Of a stretch of DNA of 64,000 nucleotides, positions 52,900 to 64,000 are shown in pieces. Positions within the stretch are counted from its first letter, which is position 1; each line of letters begins with the position of its first letter. The notes beneath the pieces were generated by a model. That model saw only the letters and a program-made list of their open reading frames with translations, was not told the origin of the DNA and made no database searches. Origin of the DNA: Entoloma clypeatum (taxonomy: Eukaryota > Basidiomycota > Agaricomycetes > Agaricales > Entolomataceae); NCBI GenBank assembly GCA_963565915.1, contig OY751490.1, positions 1,922,001 to 1,986,000 on the forward strand. The letters are read 5' to 3'. The translations under genes were made by a program, and so were the position numbers.

Positions 52900-55326
52900 C
52901 TACGCGAAAGCCTCCCTGGACAACGTTGCCTATGGGTGCGATTTGAGTCAATCATATTAAGCGATTCAGGAAGGGTTGTGTAATTCACCTTGACCTGCTC
53001 AAAGTTGGCCACAGCCCGCTCTATGTTCCATTCATTCTGACCCAAGCAATCGACAGCGAATTGAACATTTAAACCCGTACGCTGGCATATTTGCATGACG
53101 AGGCTTCGTTGCGGTTCAAACTGCATTTGAAAATGTTCACACTCGTTGCTGAAACGCTTGTATACTGGTCACTTACCATGGATGTAAGGGCTGCTTGTGA
53201 ATTGGATGGTATGCTTGGTGCTTGCTGAATTTGTGGTTGCGAGGACGCAGTCTGTATCGCAGCGATATCCATCGCTTGTTGTTGGTGACGTGTGATGGCT
53301 TGAACGAGCATGGGACCGGGCTTCCATGCATCGTGACTGGAGTAACCGCGAATCGTCCATTGGTCTGATAAGATAACGACATCCCATCCATTCGACTTGG
53401 CGCTAAATTGAGGGGCAGGATCAATGGCTATAATTAATGGATAGAACAACCAAACAAAGTCTCACCGTGAACCTTCAGACGCAGCTTTCAAGATAAATGA
53501 GCGATCAAAAGATCTGATTCCTTCCGCCCCAACTTTGACAGATTAGCCGTCGACATTCCTACCAATTTCACGCCTGCCTTACCTTCTGTAAATTGCCCAT
53601 GGATGGTCAACAACAGGCCTGTATCGTGCCCAAGCACAACAGGGTATGAATCCAGGCAGAACTTTTCCGGTGGACCGCCTATGTCATGCTTGGTTCCAGG
53701 GAGCTCCGCTATTGTCTTGACAACGTCTGCTGCGCCTATATGCAAGCTTTTCACCGTGCGCTCGACGTTCCCGGCTATCCGAGAAAGGTTACGGGAGCCG
53801 GACGAAATCCACGGCCCCCAATTGAGTTTGGTTTGATTGGGCATACTCGTGTGGAAACCAAGGATACGTGCACGCGTTGGGATGTTTGTGTTTACAGAAT
53901 AAGAGAACGTGGCGGAGGGATCATAGACATCAAGAAGAGCACCCCGTTGTGTGTCAAGTACATTGAAAAATCTGAGTAATACATGAGACTATGATAAGGA
54001 AAGTCATGGACGAATACATACCGCACAAGAAAGTTGCTGACGATGGAACCATCTACGCCCGTCACGAAAGACGAACCCATTTCGAAGGGGAAGGTTTTAT
54101 TCTCGGCCTGCTTATCTGTTGCCGGCGGCAAGGAAGTGACGGGTTGGTCGAAAGATATTGGGGTTATCGCCTCCTGGTCGAGGACCTCCAGTGATGAAAA
54201 GCGTTGAGCCATGTCTCTGAGACAGCATTTCGTTGACCAGCGTGCACATGAATTGAGGATGTTGTACGCACTGTTTGAATCGTTGGCCGTTACCTCCCTG
54301 CATAGCTGAATCTCGAATTGGGTTTCCCAAAAGTACCAGCTCTCGGAGATTAAGAAGTTTCCCCTTTCGAGAAGATATGAAGTCCAGATCTTTCCAAGTT
54401 CTTATTCTATTGTCTCGCAAGGAGAGATTGGCAAGTAAGGGGAGATACTGAGAAAGATGTTGCAGATGTATGCCGGACAAATTATTCTTGGCGAGAGAAA
54501 GGGTTTGAACCTGTGATGAATCGAATGAGGATGTATGATGGGACGATGTGGCTTGAGATGTACCTTGGGGGTCAGCTGTCCTGCAAGTTTAAAAACGACG
54601 GCAGATACGCGAGCATCGCCTCCGTGGCCAGGAGGCGAAAGACCGTGCTTTTTCAAAAGCTCGTCGTCAATCATGGACTGCGGATAACGGCAATTAGGAC
54701 ATGTTGTATAAAAGTTGAAGGCATTCGCGGGGTGTGACAATGCGGGTCGCTCTGCTCCGAAAATGCGTTCAGCAAGTCAATTCGCAAAATCTTACCTCAA
54801 GGTTAAGAAACCGTGTCTCTGGATTCCACCGCTTCTGCAAAAACTCCTTCCATACCGCTACAGCCTTTATCTTTACAGCGGGCACCGTTGTCACACGTAT
54901 CGACGATGTCCTGCTTTCCGGAGTCACAGGAACTGCGTTTCTCCGTATCCGCCCCATGGGCGTCACCCTGGCAGCACCCTTAATCGAGAGTGGGTCCAAG
55001 CCTCCGGTTTGTGATCGGCTGGTAAGCTGTGAATTTGAGTCAACATTTGTGAAAGGAGGTGAAAATAGAACAGGAGAAAGTCCTCAAAGCGCCACATTCT
55101 GTAGCACGAATTCAACACGTACCATGCGCGGGGCCGAGCCTGGAATATCCTTGAAAGGATCAATTGCGCGAGGGCGGTGCGCTCGTATCTTTGACGATCC
55201 CTTTCTTCCTCCCGGCTTGTCGGTTAGGTCTCGCATTTGAGTATCGCGATCCATGAGGCCGGCACCCCGCAATGCTGCGCTTGCAACAGCTCTTGAGCCG
55301 GGTGCTGGGGTTGGACTGGAGAACAT
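52900..55326 (-). CDS. MEX67: mRNA export factor MEX67 (NXF1/TAP family)
   Basis: Start [15 protein letters not shown] at 55326; exon 1 is 55326-55123 and exon 2 is 55026-54796, both in phase, with more exons down to the last one at 52929-52900. Domains in order: a basic N-terminus, an RRM-like fold ([36 protein letters not shown]), leucine-rich repeats ([47 protein letters not shown]), an NTF2-like domain (starting about [20 protein letters not shown]), and a UBA-like TAP-C end ([33 protein letters not shown]) finishing with LSREAFA. MEX67 with Mtr2/NXT1 carries mRNPs through nuclear pores; TAP-C binds FG repeats. Middle exon borders are not all resolved. Confidence 0.92.
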
Positions 55327-55499
55327 TGTCTGGGGAAGTTGGAACAACCGCGTCAATGATGGTGGTGTGAGGGAAAGCTTTGACCAAGCATGTTCACGGG
55401 ACAAAGGGCGGTACCGATCTGAAATTCCCACGGTGCACATAGTTACAGCTTTAAATACAGTAAAAATGATCCAAAGCGCAAGGAAACCAAGAATCATCA

Positions 55500-57505
55500 T
55501 CATTCCTCTTCAGAGCCATTGTCCTTCTCAGTGAACAGGCAGGGTCCTCGAAATATCCCATTGACCACATCTAGCTTGGGCGTCGGCGGTGCCTGTATAA
55601 GAATGTTGTGTTCATCAATTAGTTGCAGTGAGACGGCGTCCTCGGGATTGCAGGAAGCATCATTTATAACCACGGCTGATTCTGGTTGGGGAACTTCCAG
55701 AGACAACCTCACACTGGGCGAGACCTGCGAGACGGACAAGACCGGCGTGAGAGCAGGGGAAGCCTGAATTGTGTTGCTGCGCATCACAGGGTCCAGATCA
55801 GATGCAACTGCGGACGCAATTCTGAGAGGGGAACAACGTTGAGTATTTGATAGTAATGGTGGGGGCATTGACGATAAAGAACGTCCAGAACTCGGAGCAG
55901 TGATCCTTGTATCCAAGTTTCCATACTCGGGCCCATCGGCTTCCTTCTCCATTATCGAGGAGCTCTTCCCAGCAAGCTCTCGAAAGGGTGACTTCACAGC
56001 AGCAGTTAGGGATCCATGAGGCGGAGACATCATGTTTCCAGAAACAGAGCAATTGAACATTGCGGTCGAGAGGTATGATGGTGCTGTCGGTCGACGGGAC
56101 CTGCTATCTGGATGCGGGTTCTCCAGCCAGTGATATGAAGTATCGGGTGGAAAGACTACGCCCTCTTCGAGCCAGTCATCCATCAAGTTTGAAGATATGT
56201 TGGGATGTCTACCTACTAGAGGACTGGCGAGAAACGACTTCGAGGCAGATTCATCTGTCTGCAAATGCAGAGAACTCCTCGATGATGCCGGAGAGAGTCC
56301 AAGAATGACGCCAATCGTGTGCCAGGGGTCCGGATGCTCATACAAATTCTCAAATTCCGCCGTTTCGCACCTGGTCGCGGGAGAAGGGGAGGTCATCGTT
56401 TCTCCTGCAACATCTGCAGAGGAAAGCCATGATATCTCAGATATACCGCCGTCCGAGGACGTCTGTTGCTCCGACGAGGGTGGCAAAGAGGAAATTATCC
56501 GGGACTGGTGCTGGAGCCGTCTGTGTTGAGAAGAAGAGACGGTGTCATCGTCATGCATCTCCCAAGAGGCGCCGGACATCACGGAACCAGGACTTCTCAC
56601 AGCAGCGCTTTCTAGAACTCATAGTCATACAATGATTTTCCAAATGAACGTCAGGAAATTTGCCTTTCATGCAACCATAGTCGCCGCGCATGCACGCGTC
56701 AGCATTGTCCTCACGAGCCTTGTAATCTGCTGGCAAACTAGTTCTCTCTCTCTGTCGATGACGGTCGCTACATGTATCTCCTTGCCCCAAGGATGACGAC
56801 CTGCGCCCAGAACCCGCACAGGGTGCCCCTTGCTCGCCATACAACGTTTTCTACCAACGTAAGAGCTCATAACTATCATTCATCCAGATGGAAAGATACC
56901 TGTCTCTTTAACCTTGAGCTACACTCTTGAGGCGCTGACCTCTTGCCATGCCGTGGCAGACTGGGCAGACACGCCAAGTCGGATAATGAAAGGATCCTAT
57001 CAAGCATCGCACGGCGTGACAGCGCTTTACATTTTCCTTGTATCAGATACAAGAATGCTCAACGGAAGCAGCTGAACGCACGATCGGAGATATCAAGCAC
57101 GTCGAGGACTTTGGACGACCGCGAACCGGTGCGCGCCGTGGAAATCACAGAAGAAGCCTGAAACTCATCTTTGACTGGTGTATGTTGGGGGAAACGCGGG
57201 TAGGGGATCGAGTTCTGCCTTGGGGAAAGCTGCGAAGTTCGCTTCGCATGTCCCAGGTCGATGTGGACAACGGGCCTGAACTTTGGCTCATGATTTCCAG
57301 TGCTAGTAGAGATAGCATCTTCTCTCGCTAGCCCTTTTGACAATATTTCCAAACGTCGGCGACCAAAGAAACCCTTTTGCAGGCGACTGATTGCATCTCT
57401 GTTTCTCGCTTTCGCGGCGTTTCTGACGAAAATAGTCAATACGGATATGTGCAAGACTTTCCTTTGGACTTACCGCTTGCCTCCCATGTAGTTGGCACCG
57501 GCCAT
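55500..57505 (-). CDS. Conserved hypothetical protein, basic N-terminus
   Basis: Start [20 protein letters not shown] at 57505. The first intron (57424-57474) joins KR to NAAKARN in phase, so the longer frame starting at 57587 is wrong. The N-terminus is strongly basic ([20 protein letters not shown]), which I recall as conserved among agaricomycete proteins of unknown role. It then passes into a long Ser/Pro-rich low-complexity region with short conserved-looking patches ([37 protein letters not shown]) and an acidic end (KDNGSEEE). Exons between about 57060 and 56600 are uncertain. The gene ends 174 bp before the MEX67 start, same strand. Confidence 0.65.
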
Positions 57506-57866
57506 ATTGGCTGTTAGGTGCAGGAAGCATCTCCGGCGTCGACGGCTGGCTTTCAGTTAGGAGGAGATATTCGATGACATCATCCAAAGAAATCTACAAC
57601 ACTACGGAGGCCAGAGCGCATATACTTATAGCTTTCCGATGCCCATCCATCGACTAACTACCTTGCCACCAAAATCTGCGCCGCTTGATACTCGGCTCTC
57701 CCGTCGTTCCGCGTACTTGTCCGTTTAACCCATGCAGGATCCGGAGAAGAATCGGGATATTCTAATCAATAACTTTGCGAATTCACAACTTGGTCAGACG
57801 ACTCAATTGCTTCTGGAGACAATGTGAATTGGCTTCGTTATTCGAGAATGAGCGTCACATGTATTT

Positions 57867-59748
57867 TTAATGGCTTCGTGACTTCGGCGGTGGCGGAAGG
57901 AGGGAGACCACACGGAGTCCTATCAACCCAACGAGCATAAGGAGGTAAAAGACGAAGTTTCCTCCCAAGAGGCGCCGCTCCAAGGATATCGATAGAAGGG
58001 ATAATGCAATGGATGGTGCGACTCCTCTCAGCCCTGATGCTACAGCCTGTGCCAAGCCGTTTGCAGCACCTAGTGATTCTCTCGGGGTATTATCGACGAT
58101 GATAACTTGAATACCAGCTAGTTTATAAATAATTTAGCCAAGAGTGAGTTTCGCTGTGAAATCATGGACCTTACCATACGCGCCATACGTCGTCATCAGA
58201 CAAGTGAGCTGCACGAGTAATATTGTCCATACTCTAGCGTCCACCGCTCCGGAAATTTGAACAGAGAAGCTTAGCAAAGGGTACAGCGCGAAGAGGGTGA
58301 TCCAGCATGTGAATGCCACCAATAGCATATTTCTGGGCCCAATTTTTCGAACGATTGCGCCGAGGAAGGTCATCTGGAAAATGGCATTTATAAATCCCCA
58401 AATACCCATAATCATACCAATGCGATATGGATCAAAACCGAGGCCTCCCAGGGATATGGAAGTGGACCATACAAGAGGCTGTAGCACTGCAGCGCACATG
58501 TCGGTGAAGGATATAAACCCGTAAACGAGAAGTATCCGTGGACTCAGGACTCGCTGTGAAGGACACGGAGCGTCTGGGCTGCCCGGGAGCATCAGGCCAG
58601 ACTCGGCGCTCTCCTCGCATGCTGCTATCGCACTGGTTCCATAATTCACAGTATCAGTGATGAGACTCGTCGTAGCATTGGGAAAACTTTTCGAAACTGT
58701 TGCAGCTTCTAATTTTTTCTTTTTTTCACGCAAGATCGCTGTTGGCGATGTCTGTGAATAATCGATACTAACGTTAACCAATCACGCGAGTGAAGAGGAG
58801 GGGGCGGAACATCACCTCTCGTAACCCTACGATGGCAATCGGTACAGATATGAATGCAATCAGTGCAGCGACTGCACAAGGAAGGAAATATGGATGCTGG
58901 ATGAACAAGGCCATACGCGCAAAGGGATTGGGCCAGCGCGACGCCGGCTCCGAGAGAACACCGCCAATGATAGGTCTAATGAACAATGTTCAGAAGCCGT
59001 GAATAAACGAGATCATTTGGACTATACCCAATCGTCGACCCAACGCTCCACATCACAGGTATCAGTGCGTACGCATCTGCAATATTGGTCGAATCAGTCA
59101 CCTGCCATTATAACGGTAAATCACCCGGCGATTTCTATGAGGGCTTTCTTCGTACCTCTGCCATGACTGTCTTCGAGACTCCTGCAGACGAATCGTGCAC
59201 TTAGAAACATGAAATATTCCATAGCAAATAGTATAGATACCAATATTGCCGTTGAAAATCCCCTGAAGACATCTAGAGACGACCAGCATCCAGAACTTGT
59301 TCGATAAGCCGAAGCTCAACATCGCGAAGCACAGGCCAAGCGGGCCAAGTAATAATATCGGTTTTCTCCCAAGTTGGTCGGAGGCCCTTCCCCATTGAAA
59401 AACGGTGGCAGCCTCGGCGAGGAAGAATAACGATTCCTAATAAACGGTAGGTCGCTTGAGGCTGTAAAATGGGATAACGATACTTACGATGACACCAGCA
59501 AAATATCCAGTTTTACGCTCGTCTCCACCTGTAACTCCTGTGTCGCGCACGAACTTGTTGATGAAGGGATAGATGACAGTCGCGGTAACCGGTTCAGCGA
59601 ATTGGATTAAAAAAACGATAAACAGGGAGACCACGGGTAGCGGGGTGCGTTTCGTCTTGGGGATCGTGGTTTGTTCGTTAGCTTCATGTGTGGCATCGAC
59701 GTCCTCAGGCTCCGTATTACTCGTATTTTGACGTTGTAGAGTGGTCAT
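57867..59748 (-). CDS. MFS transporter 3 (ZIFL/TetA-like)
   Basis: From ATG 59748 (MTTLQRQNTSNTEPED) to the stop at 57867, several exons. Helix 1 is LFIVFLIQFAEPVTATVIYPFI; motif A lies near 59395-59370 with QWGRASDQLGRKPI-like reading. GLGFDPYRIGMIMGIWG, RNMLLVAFTCWITLFALYPLL and the closing RGVAPSIALSLLSISLERRL confirm the later helices. It ends in a short Pro-rich tail. Same family as the MFS genes at 27000 and 29800, sharing the EP-x(6)-YP motif and a similar plan, but 26 kb away. Substrate unknown. Confidence 0.85.
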
Positions 59749-61670
59749 GAGGGGTCCAACACAGAACTATCTGCCCTAGATATGAGGTTCTTATCAGCCT
59801 TCCAATGGTCGATGAGTCAGATTACCATCTTTTTTTTTTCTTCTTTCAAGGTATTCAGGGAGATCATTCCAGAAGGCGCAGTATTTTCATCAGAGCTTGT
59901 CGTCCATGATCAGGTTGATGCTCCGTCCCGCCTGCCGATTGACAAAGCCATTGGGTTCCGCGTTTCCGGCATCGATGATTGAATTCAAGCCAGATCGATG
60001 ATGAGAAGATGGGAATCATACAGTAAGCAGCTCACATGATTCCGCAGACAGGTTTGAGAGCAGGCACAGAGCACATTGATCATGCGAATATATTTGTTTT
60101 TCCAGACCTAAATCTCTTCGAAAATTTGCTAACTTTTCCCAATCAACGAGGCACAAACTGGGCTTTGAGTGCAAGCAAACTACGTGAGTTCAATGGAGGG
60201 ATTGCCTGAAAGGGTGGGTAGAAAGTTCCAGCGGAAGTCCAGCCACGGTTCGTAGCCGGCTCAGCTAGAACCGTTAGAAGATGACCCGGGCCCGAGGGTT
60301 TGCCTTGACCCCTGTGCCCTATATTATTGGAAGGGACCTCACTTGAATGTCAGATCAATCAGAACTTGACCAGAACGTTAACGTCCGCGTATTTCGTAAA
60401 TCATTTGACAATGATCGAAAACTGGTTGAGCAATAAGATGCAAATAAATTCTGCCTTCGAATGAACGATCAGCAAGTAGTGAAGTGGACGTTCAATTCGA
60501 GTGACTCATATATGAACAGTAGCAACCATTGCAACGCCTGTTACTGTGTGGTTCCGTCGTTGGAACGACTAAGATCCTCAGACCTTATGACAGGTCAGTC
60601 GAAGAATTGAAGAAGATAGCTCCATGCCCATCTGGAGTGGAGTGTTGGGGAAGTTTATGGAAGATTGGAGAAATGCTGATTGCAAAGGAAGATGGTTAGG
60701 CTGCTGTCCAGGTTCCAAAGGCGCAGAGACCCCCCAAGGATCGCGTAAAGTATGTCCGCAATCAAGCATTGTATTGTCGGCCGTTTCCAGGATAAATTGA
60801 AGAAGCTCAAGCTCGCAGTGCATTGGTGATTGAGGATGGCAAGTTATAGTCGCATGATGATATGAGCCGAAAGACATTGTTGAATAACGTATCGAGGACT
60901 TGGGACCGCATACGATTCTGACAGAGAGTAAGGTTCCAACTTACCTGTGTTCTGGTAATGCAACGTCGAGATAGTGGGGCCGATGATCCGATCTCACGAT
61001 AGTGATGTACATCCAATGTAGTGTACCATGAACTGCGTTCTTGCGCTGGTTACCGCGACCGAGGTAAGATATGGCACTTGGTAACCGCCATTTCCTATCA
61101 ATTCGGCCAAGATATTCGCCATCACCATCGGCAGCGCGGGCAGTGCGTTGGGGTCGTTGGCGATTGGCTCCACACGAAATTCTGCAATCACGTTTCAGGT
61201 CCAAGAGTCGGCCAAGAGTCCAAGACTCTTTACATGCACCCATGGCTACTGACTGGCGAGACAAGAACGACCAGGGATTCTGATACTAGGGTACGTCCCA
61301 TTTCAAACAGAAAGACACACGGCTTTGCTATGCCTGTCACCTTGCGATAGCATGGTCCTTCACAACGACTTGCTATGCCTGTTACAAACACATCATGAAA
61401 TGCATCTGCCCCTGTTATACTTAAGCTTGACCGCTTTGCGATGAAACCACAGGAAAGATCGCATCAATGTAGATGTGAATGTTTCCCCCCGGTCGCCTAG
61501 GGAACGTGCTGTTCGTATATAATGCGTGGACCAACGTCCAGAATCCTTAGCAGTGCTCACCCTCACATCTCGTCGGCGCAGGTTGCCCCGAGTCCGTTTG
61601 TTCCAAGTCGACGTCTTTCTTTTTCCCTCAGAATCGACGATCTTGGCTGGTCCATACATTCGGTATAAAG
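59749..61670. other. Long intergenic stretch, weak minus-strand ORFs
   Basis: No confident gene. On the minus strand 61264-60941 is open and ends at a GTAAGT, and 60877-60578 is open too; together they could be exons of an unrecognised gene, but the two candidate frames in 60994-61191 compete and neither shows a known motif. A TATAAA box lies at 61662-61667, only a few bases before the mucin-like start codon. Confidence 0.4.
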
Positions 61671-63559
61671 ATGATTTCCACACCATCTCTTCTCATTGCT
61701 ACCTTGCTGTTGAACGTGGCATCCTCACTAGCTGCTCCCGTAAGGTACGCTTTCACTTCCCCCCCTATAATATCAATGCTTGAGAATTCACCCATGCTCT
61801 CCAGATTCGCGAGAGCACCTGTGATAGATGTAGTAGTCCCTCGAGCCCAAGTCGAGGCGGACTCCCACCTCAAAGTTCGCATAGTAGACAAGCGAACCTA
61901 TCCAAGGGGACCGCGATCACAGATATTCCGTCGTTCTCGTCTTACCACTGCAGAACCTCTTCGCCGTGGTGTTGAGACTCGTGAAGCCACTTCCGCTCAC
62001 CCTACCCCTCTTCCCCTCGTCGTCCCCCGTTCTCCCGACCCTTCTGTTCTTCCCCGTTCCCATGAACCTAAGCCGGAGCCTGTTCGACCTCGTAGGTATC
62101 CTCGCCGTGTTTATCACGACCATTACGAGCGTTCTGAGGAGGGTGCAAACGCCGTCGAAAAGCGTTGCGAGCTGCATCCGCAATGTGGGGGGCCTGAGCC
62201 AACACCGACCCCCACACCTCCGCCTACGCCGGAAGCAACAGATTGCACCCAAACTACGGAACCCACCACTACAGAACCCGATCCTGGGCCCGCTGAGCCC
62301 ACGCCTGATGATACCCAACGGACGACGGCTGGTCCGGATGCTACACCGACTGATACCACTACAACCGAAGACACTGCGATGGCTACTCCAACCGCAACGG
62401 ATTCGACGCCCGTTGCAACCCCCACCGGAACAACGACCGAGACCGTATCAGCCATCCCGGGGCCGACCACTACTACAGCCGATGAGGGTGATTCGACACC
62501 GGCACCCACGCCTGCCCCAGAGACGGAACCCACCACCACCGAGGAGGGTAATACGCCTTTGGCCACGACAACTGATTCGACACCAGCATCCACGCCTACC
62601 CCAGAGACGGAACCCACCATCACCGAGGAGGGTAATACGCCTTTGGCCACAACAACTGATTCGACACCAGCACCCACGCCTACCCCAGAGACGGAACCCA
62701 CCATCACCGAGGAGGGTAATACGCCTTTGGCCACAACAACGTCTGATGGTGGTGATCCCACACCGACCCCTGAGAACGTTGAACCCACTCCAACACCTGA
62801 TGGTGGCAATTGTAAACCCACCCTGACTGTCACCAGCGATGGCCCCGTGGGGCCAACCGCGACGCCGTTTCCTGGTGGCAGCGAGACCACGTCAGCACCC
62901 TCCCCGCTTCCCACATGTGCCGGTGACAACAGCACGCTGGCCTCGTTCACTTACACAGCGAGTATCACCGCCACACTCAAGGACGGCGAGCAGACGACAA
63001 TAACGGTGCCAATATCCACATCGCTTGATTCCATCACTACCACCCTTCCCGATGGCGAGGTATTGACGTTGTCGGTGCCTGCGCCCGAGATCATGACGAC
63101 TACGCTCGCTAATGGGACGACGACGACGATAATAGGGCCCTCCCTGGCCACGTCGACAACAGAGGCAGGCGACTCTCCTACCACTATATCCACTCCTCCC
63201 GAGAGACGCATGCCCAGTGGGCCGACCCCCACGAAGACGCCTGATCCAACACCAACGAAGTCAGAAGTGGGGATGGCCACTGAGCCTGTCGGCGGACGGC
63301 GGCGTACTTTCCGACCGCGCGGAGCAGGTCCGATGGGTGGGGGACATTTGCTGTACTCGGGCAGTCAGATAAATGGTGGCGAGGCTGATGATCCTGTCAT
63401 CCCAAGTCCGAGTCCAAGTCCACGTCCCACAGTAGTTACAAGATCGCTCCAAGCGCGTTCACCTCCATGGATTTCCTGGTTTCGGTAAGTCCTGATCCGT
63501 CTTTGTGACCTCCTGATGACAGTGCTTACTTTTCTCCCTGCAGGCGACGTAGCAGATAG
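61671..63559 (+). CDS. Secreted Thr/Pro-rich mucin-like protein with tandem repeats
   Basis: Exons 61671-63484 and 63544-63559, 609 aa; the small intron (GTAAGT to CAG) replaces the stop after WFR by RRSR. Without splicing the protein ends four residues earlier. Signal peptide MISTPSLLIATLLLNVASSLA. A basic pro-like part follows with KR and RR pairs that could be Kex2-type sites, then a long Thr/Pro/Ser region with three 28-residue repeats (STPAPTPTPETEPT, then EEGNTPLATTTD). A second part has TYTASITATLKDGEQTTITV and near-repeat DGEVLTLSVP, ANGTTTTIIG. Heavy O-mannosylation is expected. No GPI-anchor signal at the C-terminus. A cell-wall or extracellular role is an inference. Confidence 0.78.
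62490..62741 (+). repeat. 84-bp in-frame tandem repeat, three units
   Basis: Units begin GATTCGACACC at 62490, 62574 and 62658, spaced exactly 84 bp (28 codons). Units 2 and 3 are nearly identical; unit 1 differs at a few bases. Copy number is likely to vary between strains. Confidence 0.92.
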
Positions 63560-63726
63560 ATCGATTCGCGCGTGAACGTTTGCTGTGATTGCAACCGCTC
63601 GAGGGACTGGCTTCTCAAGAGCATGTAAAATATAAAAGAAATTTCTTAATACACGTTTAGCGCAAAACAGTTCCTGTGCACTTTATGAGGCGTCTGCAAC
63701 TATTACTTGAGTCTGTAAGCTCTCCT

Positions 63727-64000
63727 TCACAATATATCGTCCCTCAGGTCAACAACGACGGCTTGGAACCCTGGCCCTCCAAACGGGACTCTCCTCTTAC
63801 CATGGTCACTTGCCGTAGTGGTCCTCCACGTATGCCGGCCAGCTGGCGAGTTTGCAGCATTGACAAACACTGTCCTTTCCACCTGAGAATTAAGGGTCAA
63901 ACTCGGAAAAGAATTTGATCTTCCATCAACATCTCTAATATCCCCTTCCCCCTCCAATGACACAACGTCACCTCCCTCTCCTCCCTCATCATCGGAATCA
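63727..64000 (-). CDS. C-terminal end of an unidentified protein, cut by right edge
   Basis: An open frame on the minus strand from the right edge to a stop at 63727, about 90 residues visible. It starts acidic (DSDDEGGEGGD), followed by VDGRSNSFPSLTLNSQVERT and RRVPFGGPGFQAVVVDLRDD near the end. Composition is protein-like but no family was recognised. The competing plus-strand ORF at 63676-63918 looks like its shadow. Confidence 0.45.
   Translation of the reverse strand, partial: DSDDEGGEGGDVVSLEGEGDIRDVDGRSNSFPSLTLNSQVERTVFVNAANSPAGRHTWRTTTASDHGKRRVPFGGPGFQAVVVDLRDDIL

Noticed and set aside
57506..57587. Start at 57587 (MDDVIEYLL) for the 55500-57505 gene
   Set aside because: Only the frame starting at 57505 ([10 protein letters not shown]) joins in phase to the next exon.
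62123..62950. 275-codon antisense ORF opposite the mucin-like gene
   Set aside because: Val/Gly/Ser-rich mirror of Thr/Pro codons; a shadow of the repeat-rich sense frame.

Overview
The window looks like a piece of nuclear chromosome from a filamentous basidiomycete, most likely an agaricomycete. The genes are broken by many short introns (about 46-75 nt, mostly GT-AG with at least two GC-AG). There is a DUF6699-type protein, a Tad/I-like LINE, a Ty1/copia element and several small lineage-restricted families. Most ORFs longer than 60 codons are shadows of real exons. Gene models below were joined by hand from splice signals and reading phase.

Layout. (1) 1-10.9 kb is a retrotransposon nest upstream of a tRNA gene. 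It holds a copia element on the minus strand (cut by the left edge, right-hand LTR at 3627-4182) and a nearly complete 6.57-kb LINE on the minus strand (4286-10858). The LINE has an A-tail, a 17-bp target-site duplication, and ORF1/ORF2 overlapping as ATGGTTGA. Both lie just upstream of an intron-containing tRNA-Pro(TGG) at 10945. (2) 11.2-16.2 kb holds a DUF6699-like gene, a PER1/PGAP3-type GPI-lipid remodelling gene and a divergent class-I histone deacetylase (Hos2/Rpd3 type) with an RG-rich tail. (3) 16.7-22.4 kb holds four related small genes encoding PY-motif membrane proteins. Two of them sit in an inverted repeat whose 890-bp core appears identical although its flanks have diverged. (4) 24.7-31.7 kb holds a C-5 sterol desaturase (ERG3 type), a doubtful secreted protein and two MFS transporters. 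A third related MFS gene is at 57.9-59.7 kb. (5) 32-39.4 kb holds three related Cys-rich proteins, one with a SUMO-interaction-like motif, two of them in a 1.3-kb direct repeat with an unusually conserved promoter block. Between those two copies lies gene-poor DNA with minisatellites and a candidate small DNA transposon. (6) 40-57.5 kb is a dense housekeeping block: an unknown protein, VPS39/VAM6 (17-exon model, 1031 aa), a divergent AGC kinase (7 exons, 790 aa), an ankyrin-repeat protein, the mRNA exporter MEX67, and a conserved protein of unknown function. (7) 61.7-64 kb holds a secreted Thr/Pro-rich mucin-like protein with an 84-bp internal repeat, and the end of another gene at the right edge.

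The housekeeping genes serve separate systems (GPI-anchor remodelling, chromatin, sterol synthesis, vacuolar tethering, mRNA export) and do not form one pathway. The unusual content is in the duplicated lineage-specific families and the retroelement cluster at the tRNA gene. Exon boundaries of the three MFS genes, MEX67, the ankyrin gene and the 55.5-57.5 kb gene are only partly resolved.
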